A DNA stretch of 64,000 nucleotides from SKLM01 sp964575455 (GTDB lineage: Bacteria; Chloroflexota; Anaerolineae; B4-G1). Both the position numbers and the translations under genes were made by a program. Where the stretch lies: contig CAZNRX010000002.1 of the NCBI GenBank assembly GCA_964575455.1, positions 77,878-141,877 of the forward strand, given 5' to 3'. Of the stretch, positions 51,083 through 58,948 are shown piece after piece. Each line of letters starts with the position of its first letter. Within the stretch, counting starts at the first letter, position 1. The notes below the pieces were generated by a model. It did not search any database, was not told the origin of the DNA, and worked only from the letters and a program-made list of their open reading frames with translations.

Positions 51083-51396
51083 TACTACAACGTCATTTCG
51101 CCCTAATGAGGCCATTTGGCGCTCACTAGAAGCTCCTTGCAGTGCATTTTAGGTATCCAACCCGGCCGACATCGGCAGTTTTGGCGCTAAGTTGACGACT
51201 TGTAGGTACCGTTGCGGCAAGTTAACGTTGTAGTACTAGTACTACAACGTCATTTCGCCCTAATGAGGCCATTTGGCGCTCACTAGAAGCTCCTTGCAGT
51301 GCATTTTAGGTATCCAACCCGGCCGACATCGGCAGTTTTGGCGCTAAGTTGACGACTTGTAGGTACCGTTGCGGCAAGTTAACGTTGTAGTACTAG
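51079..51396. mobile_element. tandem pair of identical 157-bp MITE-like elements
   Basis: Two identical 157-base units lie head to tail. Each begins AGTACTACAACGT and ends ACGTTGTAGTACT, a 13-bp terminal inverted repeat, with CTAG at the junctions. No transposase is encoded. The first unit overlaps the stop of the GH3-like gene. The remaining part of the 427-base gap (51397-51509) shows no gene. Confidence 0.85.
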
Positions 51397-51509
51397 GGAT
51401 CCGCAAAAATATGACTTCCCCCTTTTTGTGCTCGAAGCCCCGTCCCCGGGGCGCTCTGCGCGGGAAATTGTTCTTTTACAGACCCTAAGCGCCTGTCGCG
51501 GGCCGTGGG

Positions 51510-51941
51510 TCACTGACGGCCAATCAACCCGCGCAGGAGCAGGCCCACGCCAATGGCGATCAGGATCAGGGGCCAGGCGATCTCTGCGCTGGCCAGATTG
51601 CCCAATCCCACGCCCAACAGGATGGCGCCCCAGATGAGGGTCCCCCCCACGGGGCGTCGATAGGCGGGCACCAGAAGCCGGAAGGCTGCCCCCAGGAGCA
51701 CGATCAGCCCGGCGCCGGCGAGGATCAGGCCCCAGGTATCGAACAGCTCCCAGGCGGCGAAGAGGTCCAGGTTGTCTGCCAGGAGCACCAGTCCTGCCCA
51801 GACGAGGATGATGGCCCATACGGCCCCGCTCACGGGATCCCTGCGCCATTTCTCGTCCCAGGTCATATCCTCCTTCTCGTGTTTCCCACGTTCCTTTTCT
51901 GCCTTCTCCTCTTCCTTCCCGTAGTACTGGCGATCAGACAT
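51510..51941 (-). CDS. small four-TM membrane protein (LiaF-TM/DUF5668-like)
   Basis: A 143-residue protein with a very charged N-terminus (YGKEEEKAEKERGKHEKED) followed by four TM helices (VWAIILVWAGLVLLADNLDL; GLILAGAGLIVLLGAAFRLL; TLIWGAILLGVGLGN; AWPLILIAIGVGLLLRGLIG). This is the pattern of LiaF-type membrane domains found with stress regulators. No DNA-binding or sensor domain is attached. It starts with ATG behind GGAGGCAAC. Function unknown. Confidence 0.8.
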   Translation of the reverse strand: MSDRQYYGKEEEKAEKERGKHEKEDMTWDEKWRRDPVSGAVWAIILVWAGLVLLADNLDLFAAWELFDTWGLILAGAGLIVLLGAAFRLLVPAYRRPVGGTLIWGAILLGVGLGNLASAEIAWPLILIAIGVGLLLRGLIGRQ

Positions 51942-52053
51942 GGTTGCCTCCTGTGGTATTCAGCGACGCTGCCGGAGGACGGTGTGGTTCCGTCCTTGGA
52001 GGATGCTTCGAACGATGTGCTCTATGATGGACTGTGAGTGGGAACATAGCGCG

Positions 52054-52617
52054 CTAGCGGCTGTACTCCCCGGTCAGCTCACCCTGAGCCAGGACGTGGC
52101 CGTCCATTGCGCTCAGTACCTGTTTCTTCGTCGCGCCAACCTCCAGATCGAGCGCCGTGTCCAGTGCGAAGAGCCGGAAGACGTAGCGATGGGTGCTTCC
52201 CGACGGGGGGCAGGGCCCGCCATAATCCCGACGCTTCCATCTGTTCCTGCCGTGCAGGCCGCCATCGGGTAGCTGGTCCTCGGCTGGGACATCTTCAGAA
52301 AGGGAGCGCTTGTCGGCAGGGACGTTGAAGAGCACCCAGTGGACCCAGGTGCCGACCGGCGCATCTGGATCTTCGGAGATGAGGGCGAAGCTCTCCGTCC
52401 CCTCGGGCGGGTCGCCCCAGGAGAGCGGGGGTGAGATGTCCTGTCCGTCGCAGGTGTATGTCTGCGGAATCATCTCGCCCTGAGCAAAGGCTGCGCTCGT
52501 TAGTTCGAGGACGCCGGTCGTGGTGGCGGACGGCGGCGAGGTGGTCGGTCCGCAGCCGCACAGCAGCACGACGCCAATGAACGCGGCGACTGGCAACAAG
52601 AAACGGCGACAGAACAT
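52054..52617 (-). CDS. PEBP-family lipoprotein (YbhB/YbcL type)
   Basis: A 187-residue exported lipoprotein starting at ATG 52617 behind GGAGGG. The signal peptide ends in the lipobox LLCGC (lipid Cys C22). The PEBP fold is evident from FAQGEMIPQTYTCDGQDISP, LSWGDPPEGTESFALISEDP, DAPVGTWVHWVLFNVP and CPPSGSTHRYVFRLFALDT. These proteins bind anionic ligands such as phospholipid head groups; the bacterial role is uncertain. The upstream gap is filled by a 15-bp minisatellite. Confidence 0.93.
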   Translation of the reverse strand: MFCRRFLLPVAAFIGVVLLCGCGPTTSPPSATTTGVLELTSAAFAQGEMIPQTYTCDGQDISPPLSWGDPPEGTESFALISEDPDAPVGTWVHWVLFNVPADKRSLSEDVPAEDQLPDGGLHGRNRWKRRDYGGPCPPSGSTHRYVFRLFALDTALDLEVGATKKQVLSAMDGHVLAQGELTGEYSR

Positions 52618-52804
52618 ACAGTCCCTCCCTGCCTTGGCGCGAGGCTGACCCGTTGGATCACGGCCTGGACAACGCACGGTGCGAGATCAGGCCCGCTTGC
52701 ATCCCTATTCTACATCAGCAGTCGCCATGCCACAAGTTCGGTCTCAGAGCCAGCGCGGATACGTGGGGTACACAGGCTTGAAGGTGGGGGTGCCACCCCC
52801 GTAA

Positions 52805-53134
52805 GACAACCTCAAGGAGAACAACCTCAAGGAGAACAAGCTCAAGAGGAACAAGCGCAAGGAGAACAAGCTCAAGGGGAACAAGCGCAAGGAGAACAAC
52901 CTCAAGAGGAACAAGCGCAAGGAGAACAAGCGCAAGGAGAACAAGCTCAAGGGGAACAAGCTCAAGGGGAACAAGCTCAAGGAGAACAAGCTCAAGAGGA
53001 ACAAGCTCAAGGGGAACAAGCGCAAGGAGAACAAGCTCAAGGGGAACAAGCGCAAGGAGAACAAGCTCAAGGAGAACAAGCTCAAGAGGAACAAGCTCAA
53101 GGGGAACAAGCGCAAGGAGAACAAGCTCAAGGGG
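52805..53134. repeat. 22-copy 15-bp minisatellite (AACAAGCTCAAGGAG)
   Basis: Twenty-two contiguous 15-base units of AACAA(G/C)C(T/G)CAAG(G/A)(A/G)G run without a break. GC-rich hairpins flank the array: GGTGGGGGTGCCACCCCC on the left (about 52785) and GGGGGGTGTGTCACCCCCC on the right (about 53131). It lies between rsmA and the PEBP gene. Frames are open on both strands only because the unit is a multiple of three; I do not call a gene. The 555-base gap (52618-53172) holds nothing else. Confidence 0.9.
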
Positions 53135-53172
53135 GGTGTGTCACCCCCCGCTTCTGGGTCGAAACCGGACGG

Positions 53173-54036
53173 TTAGGAGGGCGTGAGCAGGTCCTTCATA
53201 GCGTGAGTGACGTCGATCCACTCCTCGACGGAGAGGGTCTGTGCCCGGCGGCGGTGATCCACGCCGGCCTGGTCCAACCTGACGGCGGCCTCATCCTTGG
53301 AGGCTCGCTCCCCCAGCCCGGCGCTGATGGCGTTGTGGAGCTGCTTGCGGCGCTGGGAGAAGCCGGCACGCACCACCTGGAAGAAGGTATCTATCTCCTT
53401 CTCGGGCAAGGGGGGCGTGGGGCGCACGTCGACTCGCAGCACAGCCGACTCTACCTCTGGGGAGGGGTAGAAGCTACCGGGCTTGATGCGAAAGAGGAGC
53501 TCGGGCTCCCCGTAGAACTGCACGCTCACCGCCAGCAGGCTCATGTCCCCCGGCCGGGCGGCGATGCGTTTCGCCACCTCGTACTGGACGGTGATGACCA
53601 TCAGATCCGGCCTCCGCTCCGCCTCCAGGAGATGCCGCAAGATGGCCGAGGTGATGTAGTAGGGGAGGTTGCCGACCACCTTGTAGCCCACGTGCGAAGC
53701 GCCGAGCGTCTCGCGGGCGTCGGCAACCAGGGCGACGGGATCGAGCGTCAGCACGTCACCCTGGATCGGGGTGACGTTGTCGAACGGAGAAAGCTCGCTT
53801 TCCAGAATCGGCACCAGCCGCTGATCGAGCTCAAGAGCCAGGACGTGTTCCGCCTCCTGCGCCAGATGCTGGGTCAATGCCCCCGTGCCCGCGCCGATCT
53901 CCAGCACGACGTCGTCGGGCGTGAGCTCGGCGGCGGCGGCGATCCTCTGGAGGATGGTCTGATCGGTCAGGAAGTTCTGGCCCAGGGCCTTGTCCGGGCG
54001 CAGGTTCCATTGGCGGAGCAGGCGGCGCACGTTCAT
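53173..54036 (-). CDS. rsmA: 16S rRNA dimethyladenosine transferase (KsgA/RsmA)
   Basis: A 287-residue SAM-dependent methyltransferase that dimethylates two adenines near the 3' end of 16S rRNA. It shows the N-terminal KALGQNFLTD, the SAM motif VVLEIGAGTGALTQHL, the catalytic NLPYYIT, and the C-terminal FYPSPEVESAVLRVD. The length is normal. It follows the G5/3D cell-wall gene by 7 bases on the same strand, the same order as yabE-ksgA neighbourhoods in Bacillus. Confidence 0.96.
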   Translation of the reverse strand: MNVRRLLRQWNLRPDKALGQNFLTDQTILQRIAAAAELTPDDVVLEIGAGTGALTQHLAQEAEHVLALELDQRLVPILESELSPFDNVTPIQGDVLTLDPVALVADARETLGASHVGYKVVGNLPYYITSAILRHLLEAERRPDLMVITVQYEVAKRIAARPGDMSLLAVSVQFYGEPELLFRIKPGSFYPSPEVESAVLRVDVRPTPPLPEKEIDTFFQVVRAGFSQRRKQLHNAISAGLGERASKDEAAVRLDQAGVDHRRRAQTLSVEEWIDVTHAMKDLLTPS

Positions 54037-54043
54037 CGTCGGG

Positions 54044-55459
54044 CTAGGGAAGGGTGTAGTCGATCTGATTCGCTGGAGGCACGGGTGTCAGCAGATAGAC
54101 GTCGACCCAACGGTACCAGAGCTCCAGATTGTGGTCGTCGTATCCCAGGTCGATGCGCTTGCCGTTGATGGCGCCCCCCGTGTCTCCCGCGAGGCCGACG
54201 CCGTAGCCGGGAACGTAGACCTTGCTGCCCAGGTCGATCAGCTGCGGGTCGACGGCCACGATGCCCTTCCGCATCGTCAGGCCGGTAGCTGTGCGCCCGT
54301 AGTGCGGGTTTGACCGTGAGACGCCGGCCGTGGAGGCCGAATAGGAGGTGGCCAGCATGCGGATCTTGCGCCAGTACTGGACCGAGCCCGAGGGGGTGTC
54401 GAGCGTGCGGACGACGATCTTGGTGCCGTAGCCTCTGATGTGGGTCTTGGGCGGCACGGCGACGTATACGTTCTCCAGCGTGCGCGATATCTCCTGACCG
54501 TTCTCGTAGCGGACGCGGAAGCGTCGCTCTCGCACCCCGGGAGAGCCCTCCTGGAGGAGCTGTCGATTGTCGATCTCCAGGTTGGGATCGGGGCGCCACA
54601 CCGATTCGTAGGGAATGGGCTCCTGTTGAATCACAAAACGCTCGCTGACGCGAATGACGTCGATGAAGGTCTCCGGCGCCACGGGTGCGTCGCCCGGTGG
54701 ATTCGTGTAGTCCTCGCCCGTGAGCACGATGCCCAGATCGGCCAACACGTCAGCGACCTGCTCCCTGTGCGTGCGTGTGCGGACTGAGCGTCCGTCCACC
54801 CGCACAGTCACCGGTGTCGAGCGCTCCAGGACGATCTCCATGTTGGGGGAGACCCGCGTGCTCAGTTCGGGGCGCACGTGGTCGGCCAGGTAGAGCGTCA
54901 ACCCGGCCTGATGGAGGGCTTCGCCGACGGTGGGGGCGGTGGTGTGGAGTGTGGTGGTCTGGTCCTCGTCGTGCAGCGTGAGGGGCACGGCGCGATGGAT
55001 GACGATCCGCGGCACCTCTCCCTCCGAGGTGCTGGCGCGGAGGTTGCCCTCAATCCGGAGGTCGTCGTAGGGGCGCAGCGTCACCTTGGCTTCGTTCAGG
55101 ATCTCGTTGACGGACGTGGCGCGGGTCTGGACGGTCGTAGACTGCCCATCGACGGAGACGCGAACGGGACGGACCTGATGGAGTCGAATCGTCATGCCAG
55201 GCTGGAGCGACGTCTCCACTCGCGGGGAGATGCTGTCCCCAGGATGGAGCTCGATGCCCACGTCCGTGAGGAGAGCCGCCACGGTGTCCTGGTGGGTTCG
55301 GAGCTGGCGAGGGGTGTCGTTGATCAACAGCGTGACCGGGATTAGGGTGGTGCGATAGCCCGCCGCCAGCGAGCCCACCGTCAACAGCAGGCCGACAAGG
55401 GCCATCAGGGCCTTGATCAGAAGCGAGCCTTTGCGTGGGGCAGGTGGTCGTATCTCCAT
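54044..55459 (-). CDS. secreted G5/DUF348/3D-domain cell-wall protein (YabE-like)
   Basis: A 471-residue exported protein. It has an N-terminal TM/signal segment (SLLIKALMALVGLLLTVGSL) and then DUF348 repeats (for example DGQSTTVQTRATSVNEILNE; DGRSVRTRTHREQVADVLAD). A G5 domain (about 300-375, VRERRFRVRYENGQEISRTL) and a C-terminal 3D domain follow (LATSYSASTAG, GRTATGLTMRKGIVAVDPQL, DTGGAINGKRIDLGYDDH). The 3D fold is a lytic transglycosylase-like double-psi barrel with conserved Asp residues. It likely remodels peptidoglycan. It is the gene before rsmA. Confidence 0.92.
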   Translation of the reverse strand: MEIRPPAPRKGSLLIKALMALVGLLLTVGSLAAGYRTTLIPVTLLINDTPRQLRTHQDTVAALLTDVGIELHPGDSISPRVETSLQPGMTIRLHQVRPVRVSVDGQSTTVQTRATSVNEILNEAKVTLRPYDDLRIEGNLRASTSEGEVPRIVIHRAVPLTLHDEDQTTTLHTTAPTVGEALHQAGLTLYLADHVRPELSTRVSPNMEIVLERSTPVTVRVDGRSVRTRTHREQVADVLADLGIVLTGEDYTNPPGDAPVAPETFIDVIRVSERFVIQQEPIPYESVWRPDPNLEIDNRQLLQEGSPGVRERRFRVRYENGQEISRTLENVYVAVPPKTHIRGYGTKIVVRTLDTPSGSVQYWRKIRMLATSYSASTAGVSRSNPHYGRTATGLTMRKGIVAVDPQLIDLGSKVYVPGYGVGLAGDTGGAINGKRIDLGYDDHNLELWYRWVDVYLLTPVPPANQIDYTLP

Positions 55460-55478
55460 GGGATAAGAAACATAGAAA

Positions 55479-55747
55479 GGCCGTGCACCCTTCGTCGAAT
55501 CGGGCCTCCCGGCTTACCGGGGCCCTTTGGCTCCGGCCAGGCGCCCCTGCGGCGCCCAGGAGAGAACTCCTTACCGCTGCTTCCTCCCGGACCTGACGGG
55601 GTTCGGAGGCTCCTGCCGCGCAGGACCCAGCCCTCAACGCCTCCGGACCGCGGCAGTCCCAAGAGTCTCGACCCTCGGAAGGGAATTCGATCCCGCTATG
55701 GCGGTTTGCGGGTACAAGGCACCGCCAGTTCCCCATCTAGCACGGCC
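55479..55747 (-). ncRNA. ffs: signal recognition particle RNA, long form with Alu domain
   Basis: On the minus strand the core GTCAGGTCCGGGAGGAAGCAGC (positions 55597-55576) is the universal SRP S-domain motif. The 5' part contains GTGCTAGATGGGG and ATCGAATTCCC, and the 3' part contains ATTCGACGAAGGGTGCACGG, as in the Alu domain of the Bacillus scRNA. The ends GGCCGTGC (55747-55740) and GCACGGCC (55486-55479) pair perfectly, giving 269 nt, close to the 271 nt of B. subtilis. A consensus promoter lies 8 bases upstream. It binds Ffh for membrane targeting. Confidence 0.95.
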
Positions 55748-55754
55748 AACGATC

Positions 55755-55783
55755 ATGCTACCCTACCGCTGGCCAAATGTCAA
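55755..55783 (-). promoter_or_regulatory. promoter of the SRP RNA gene
   Basis: On the minus strand, TTGACA (55783-55778), a 17-base spacer and TAGCAT (55760-55755) place the start at about 55748, exactly the first base of the closing helix of the SRP RNA. Confidence 0.85.
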
Positions 55784-55802
55784 ACGCAGTGCTTTGTCAT
55801 CA

Positions 55803-55902
55803 AGGTGACCGGCACTTGGGCCGAGACATCGAAAAGCCCGACGCAGATGCAGTTTGAAGCCAGCCTGGGCATTGAAGCGGGCCTCTCAAGTGCCGGTCAC
55901 CT
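55803..55902. mobile_element. 100-bp MITE-like element, second copy
   Basis: AGGTGACCGGCACTT (55803-55817) and AAGTGCCGGTCACCT (55888-55902) flank a core with ATGCAGTTTGAAGCCAGCCTG-like sequence similar to the element at 36757-36855. It is inserted between the SRP RNA promoter and the promoter of the SorC-type gene. It encodes no protein. Confidence 0.8.
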
Positions 55903-55936
55903 CCGAAGAAGACCCTGTGTCAAACGAGCGGAGTGC

Positions 55937-55965
55937 TTGACAATTTACGCTCACCATGCTAGACT
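55937..55965 (+). promoter_or_regulatory. sigma-70-type promoter of the SorC-regulator/dehydrogenase operon
   Basis: TTGACA (55937-55942), a 17-base spacer and TAGACT (55960-55965). The transcript would start inside or next to the palindrome at 55968-55983. Confidence 0.8.
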
Positions 55966-55967
55966 CT

Positions 55968-55983
55968 CTGCACATTGGTGCAG
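55968..55983. promoter_or_regulatory. operator-like palindrome at the transcription start
   Basis: CTGCACATTGGTGCAG, six-base perfect arms with a four-base centre, covers the predicted start site of the operon. This fits autorepression by the SorC-family regulator encoded just downstream. Confidence 0.6.
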
Positions 55984-56007
55984 CACGTGGAAGGATGTGC
56001 CATTCTG

Positions 56008-56991
56008 ATGATGAGCGAAAAAGCGCTGCTAGCGGAGGTCGCCGCCCTCTACTACGAGGATGGGTGGACGCAGGCCGAGATTGCAGGGCGAATCGGTACC
56101 TCGCGCTCCACAGTTTCTCGTCTCCTCGACGAGGCCCGGGAGAGGGGCATCGTGGAGATCACGGTTCACTACCCCTGGAAGACGGACTCGCGTCTCGAAA
56201 GGGATCTCGTCTCCCGTTTTGACCTGTCACAAGCCCGGGTGCTGGTGGGGCGGGAGCGCCCTTATGGGGACGTCCTGCGGGGTCTGGGCGTGCTGGCCGC
56301 CCGCTTCCTTGAGGGCGCCGTCGATGAGGGAGCGATCCTGGGCATCTCCTGGGGCACAGCCATCCACAGCACCGTTCAGGCCCTTCGGCCCCAGCGCGAG
56401 CTCTCAGTAACCGTCGTGCAGATGATCGGCGCAACCGGAGCCAACGACCCGGAGATAGACGGGCCGGACCTGACCCGGTCGCTGGCCAGCCTGTACGGAG
56501 GCCGGTACCATAACCTGCACGCCCCCTTGCTCGTCGAGGATCCCCAGGTGCGGGATATGCTGCTTGAGGAACGGCGTATTCGCCAGACGCTCGATCTTGC
56601 CCGTCGTGCGGATCTGGCTCTGGTGGGCATCGGCACGACGGAAGCGGAGCTTTCCAGCTTCGTGCGGGCCGGATACCTCGACCGTGACGCTCTGCGTCAG
56701 CTGCAAGGGCAGGGGGCCGTGGGGGACATCTGCGGCTGGCACTACGACGTCCTAGGGCGCGTTCTCGACGTTCCCATCAACGAACGCGTTGTCGGCATCA
56801 GGCCGGATGAGCTGGACGACGTGGGGACGGTGGTGGGCGTGGCGGGAGGGGGGCCGAAGCTCAGGGCGATTCTCGGCGCCCTGAACGGGGGGCACGTCGA
56901 CGTGCTCGTGACCGATGACGCGGCTGCAAAGGGCGTGCTGGCTATGATGGACAGAGGTGACAAAGGAGATCACACGTATGTCCCTGAGTGA
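56008..56991 (+). CDS. SorC/DeoR-family sugar-binding transcriptional regulator
   Basis: A 327-residue regulator. The N-terminal helix-turn-helix is DGWTQAEIAGRIGTSRSTVS followed by RLLDEARERGIVEI. The C-terminal sugar-phosphate-binding domain shows LGISWGTAIHSTVQAL, VVQMIGATGA, LALVGIGTTEAELSSF, VGDICGWHYDVLGRVLDVPI and VVGVAGGGPKLRAILGALNG. Members respond to phosphorylated sugars or glycolytic intermediates. It overlaps the E1alpha gene by 14 bases, so it likely controls that operon and itself. The start is ATG 56008 (or the next ATG at 56011). Confidence 0.93.
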   Translation: MMSEKALLAEVAALYYEDGWTQAEIAGRIGTSRSTVSRLLDEARERGIVEITVHYPWKTDSRLERDLVSRFDLSQARVLVGRERPYGDVLRGLGVLAARFLEGAVDEGAILGISWGTAIHSTVQALRPQRELSVTVVQMIGATGANDPEIDGPDLTRSLASLYGGRYHNLHAPLLVEDPQVRDMLLEERRIRQTLDLARRADLALVGIGTTEAELSSFVRAGYLDRDALRQLQGQGAVGDICGWHYDVLGRVLDVPINERVVGIRPDELDDVGTVVGVAGGGPKLRAILGALNGGHVDVLVTDDAAAKGVLAMMDRGDKGDHTYVPE

Positions 56992-57961
56992 CGAGAGGAA
57001 ACAAGACCTTCTCCGCCAGATGGTTGCCATTCGTGCCTTTGAGGAGAAGGCGGAGGATCTTTATGCCATGGGAAAGGTGCACGGCACGATGCACCTCTCC
57101 ATTGGAGAGGAGGCGTCGGCCGTCGGGTCGATCGCCGCGCTTCAGCCGGACGACTTCATTCTCAGCACCCACCGTGGGCACGGTCACTCCATCGCCAAGG
57201 GGGCCGCCAACGCTGAGGACCTGTTGGGCGTTCTGAAGCCGATGATGGCCGAGTTTCTGGGCAAGGAGACCGGCTACTGCCGTGGGCGCGGCGGCTCGAT
57301 GCACATCGCAGACGTCGAGAGCGGCAATCTAGGCGCCAATGGCGTGGTCGGTGGGGGGATTGGCACGGCCATGGGCGTGGGCCTGGGGCTTCAGATGCAG
57401 CAGCGGGAGGAGATCATCCTCTGCTTCTTCGGGGACGGCGCGGCCAACCTGGGCGTCTTCCACGAGGCGCTGAACATGGCCTCAATCTGGGACCTGCCGG
57501 TGGTCTACGTCTGCGAGAACAACCAGTACGCCATGTCGATGTCGGTGAAGGACGCCTTCCCGATCGAGGAGATCTCTGAGCGCGCTGTGTGCTATGGCAT
57601 GCCCGGGAGGACCGTGGACGGCAACGACCTGATGGCGGTCTACGGGGCGGTGAGCGAGGCCGTTCAACGCGCGCGGTCGGGCGAAGGGCCGTCGCTGATC
57701 GAGAACGTGACCTATCGCTGGCGCGGTCACTCGAAGAGCGACGTCAACCGCTACCGGACCCAGGAGGAGATCGAGGCCTGGAAGGAGAGGTGCCCGATCA
57801 AGCGCTTCCGTCAGCAGCTGCTTGACGAGGGCGTGTTGACCGAGGAGGAGGCGGATCAGATCGAGCGAGAGGCCTATGCTGCCATAGACGAGGCGGTGGC
57901 GTTCGCCGAGGGCAGCCCAGAGCCTGACGTGGTGGAGATCGAAGAGGGAGTTTACGCCTGA
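56978..57961 (+). CDS. 2-oxo acid (pyruvate/acetoin-type) dehydrogenase E1 alpha
   Basis: A 327-residue TPP-dependent subunit that decarboxylates the 2-oxo acid. It shows QMVAIRAFEEKAEDLYAMGK, STHRGHGHSIAKGA, RGGSMHIADV, the TPP/Mg motif FFGDGAANLGVFHEALNMAS and CENNQYAMS. I place the start at ATG 56978, behind AAAGGAGAT; a more upstream start is out of keeping with the family. The sequence is closest in feel to AcoA/PdhA of Gram-positive type. The stop and the next start share the A of TGATG (57961). Confidence 0.95.
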   Translation: MSLSDERKQDLLRQMVAIRAFEEKAEDLYAMGKVHGTMHLSIGEEASAVGSIAALQPDDFILSTHRGHGHSIAKGAANAEDLLGVLKPMMAEFLGKETGYCRGRGGSMHIADVESGNLGANGVVGGGIGTAMGVGLGLQMQQREEIILCFFGDGAANLGVFHEALNMASIWDLPVVYVCENNQYAMSMSVKDAFPIEEISERAVCYGMPGRTVDGNDLMAVYGAVSEAVQRARSGEGPSLIENVTYRWRGHSKSDVNRYRTQEEIEAWKERCPIKRFRQQLLDEGVLTEEEADQIEREAYAAIDEAVAFAEGSPEPDVVEIEEGVYA

Positions 57962-58947
57962 TGCGAGAGTTGACATACTTGAAGGCTGTCCGAGAGGCGC
58001 TGTGGCAGGAGATGGAGCGGGACGAGCGCGTCTTTATCATCGGTGAGGACGTGGGGGTCTACGGGGGCGCCTTCGGCGTCACCATGGGCATGCTCGAGGC
58101 GTTCGGCGAGGAGCGCGTTCGGGATACGCCGATCAGCGAGCTGGGCATCGCGGGCGCCATCACCGGGGCCGGCATCGCCGGCATGCGACCGGTGGGCGAG
58201 ATCATGTTCATGGACTTCACGACCATCGCCATGGAGCAGCTGGTCAACCAGGCGGCCAAGATGCGCTTCATGTTCGGCGGCATGATCGAGGTGCCCTTCG
58301 TGCTCCGCACGCCGGCCGGGTCGGGTACCGGCGCTGCCGCCCAGCACTCCCAGAGCCTGGAGAACTGGTTCGTCCACGTCCCCGGGCTAAAGGTGGTGAT
58401 GCCCAGCACGCCCTATGACGTGAAGGGCCTGCTGATTGCCTCGATCCGTGACCCCAACCCGGTCATCTTCATCGAGCACAAGCTGTTGTACAACGTCGAG
58501 GGGCCGGTGCCGGAGGAGCCGTACACGATTCCTATCAGTACGTCCGAGGTCAAGCGGGAGGGGTGGGACCTGACCATCGTGGCCACCTCGATCATGGTGA
58601 AGCGCTCCCTGGAGGCGGCGGAGAGGCTGGCCGATGAGGGGATCGAGGTGGAGGTGGTGGATCCCTGCACGCTGAAGCCGCTGGACGAGGGGGTGATCGT
58701 CCGCTCGGTGATGAAGACGGGGCGGGTACTGATCGTGCACGAGGCCTGCAGGACCGGGGGGTTCGGGGGCGAGCTGGCGGCGGTCATCGCCGAGAGCGAG
58801 GCGTTCGATTACCTGGACGCGCCCATCGTTCGGCTGGCCAGCCTGGATATCCCCATTCCCTACAATCGCAACCTGGAGTACAACACAGTGCCACAGACAG
58901 AGGACATCGTGGAGAAGGCGCGGGAGCTGGCGGAAGGGAGGGTGTGA
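57961..58947 (+). CDS. 2-oxo acid dehydrogenase E1 beta
   Basis: A 328-residue partner of E1 alpha that completes the TPP site. Landmarks are ALWQEMERDERVFIIGEDVG, GVYGGAFGVTMGMLEAFG, DTPISELGIAGAITGAGIAG, TPAGSGTGAAAQHSQSLENW, VVMPSTPYDVKGLL, and EVVDPCTLKPLDEGVIVRSV. It is translated directly after E1 alpha, with overlapping stop and start, and is followed by E2 after one base. Confidence 0.95.
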   Translation: MRELTYLKAVREALWQEMERDERVFIIGEDVGVYGGAFGVTMGMLEAFGEERVRDTPISELGIAGAITGAGIAGMRPVGEIMFMDFTTIAMEQLVNQAAKMRFMFGGMIEVPFVLRTPAGSGTGAAAQHSQSLENWFVHVPGLKVVMPSTPYDVKGLLIASIRDPNPVIFIEHKLLYNVEGPVPEEPYTIPISTSEVKREGWDLTIVATSIMVKRSLEAAERLADEGIEVEVVDPCTLKPLDEGVIVRSVMKTGRVLIVHEACRTGGFGGELAAVIAESEAFDYLDAPIVRLASLDIPIPYNRNLEYNTVPQTEDIVEKARELAEGRV

Positions 58948-58948
58948 G

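Noticed and set aside
52744..53130. Minus-strand frame of repeated LFSLR text (128 codons)
   Set aside because: It is a by-product of the 15-bp minisatellite, whose unit is a multiple of three; there is no ribosome-binding site and the plus strand is equally open.
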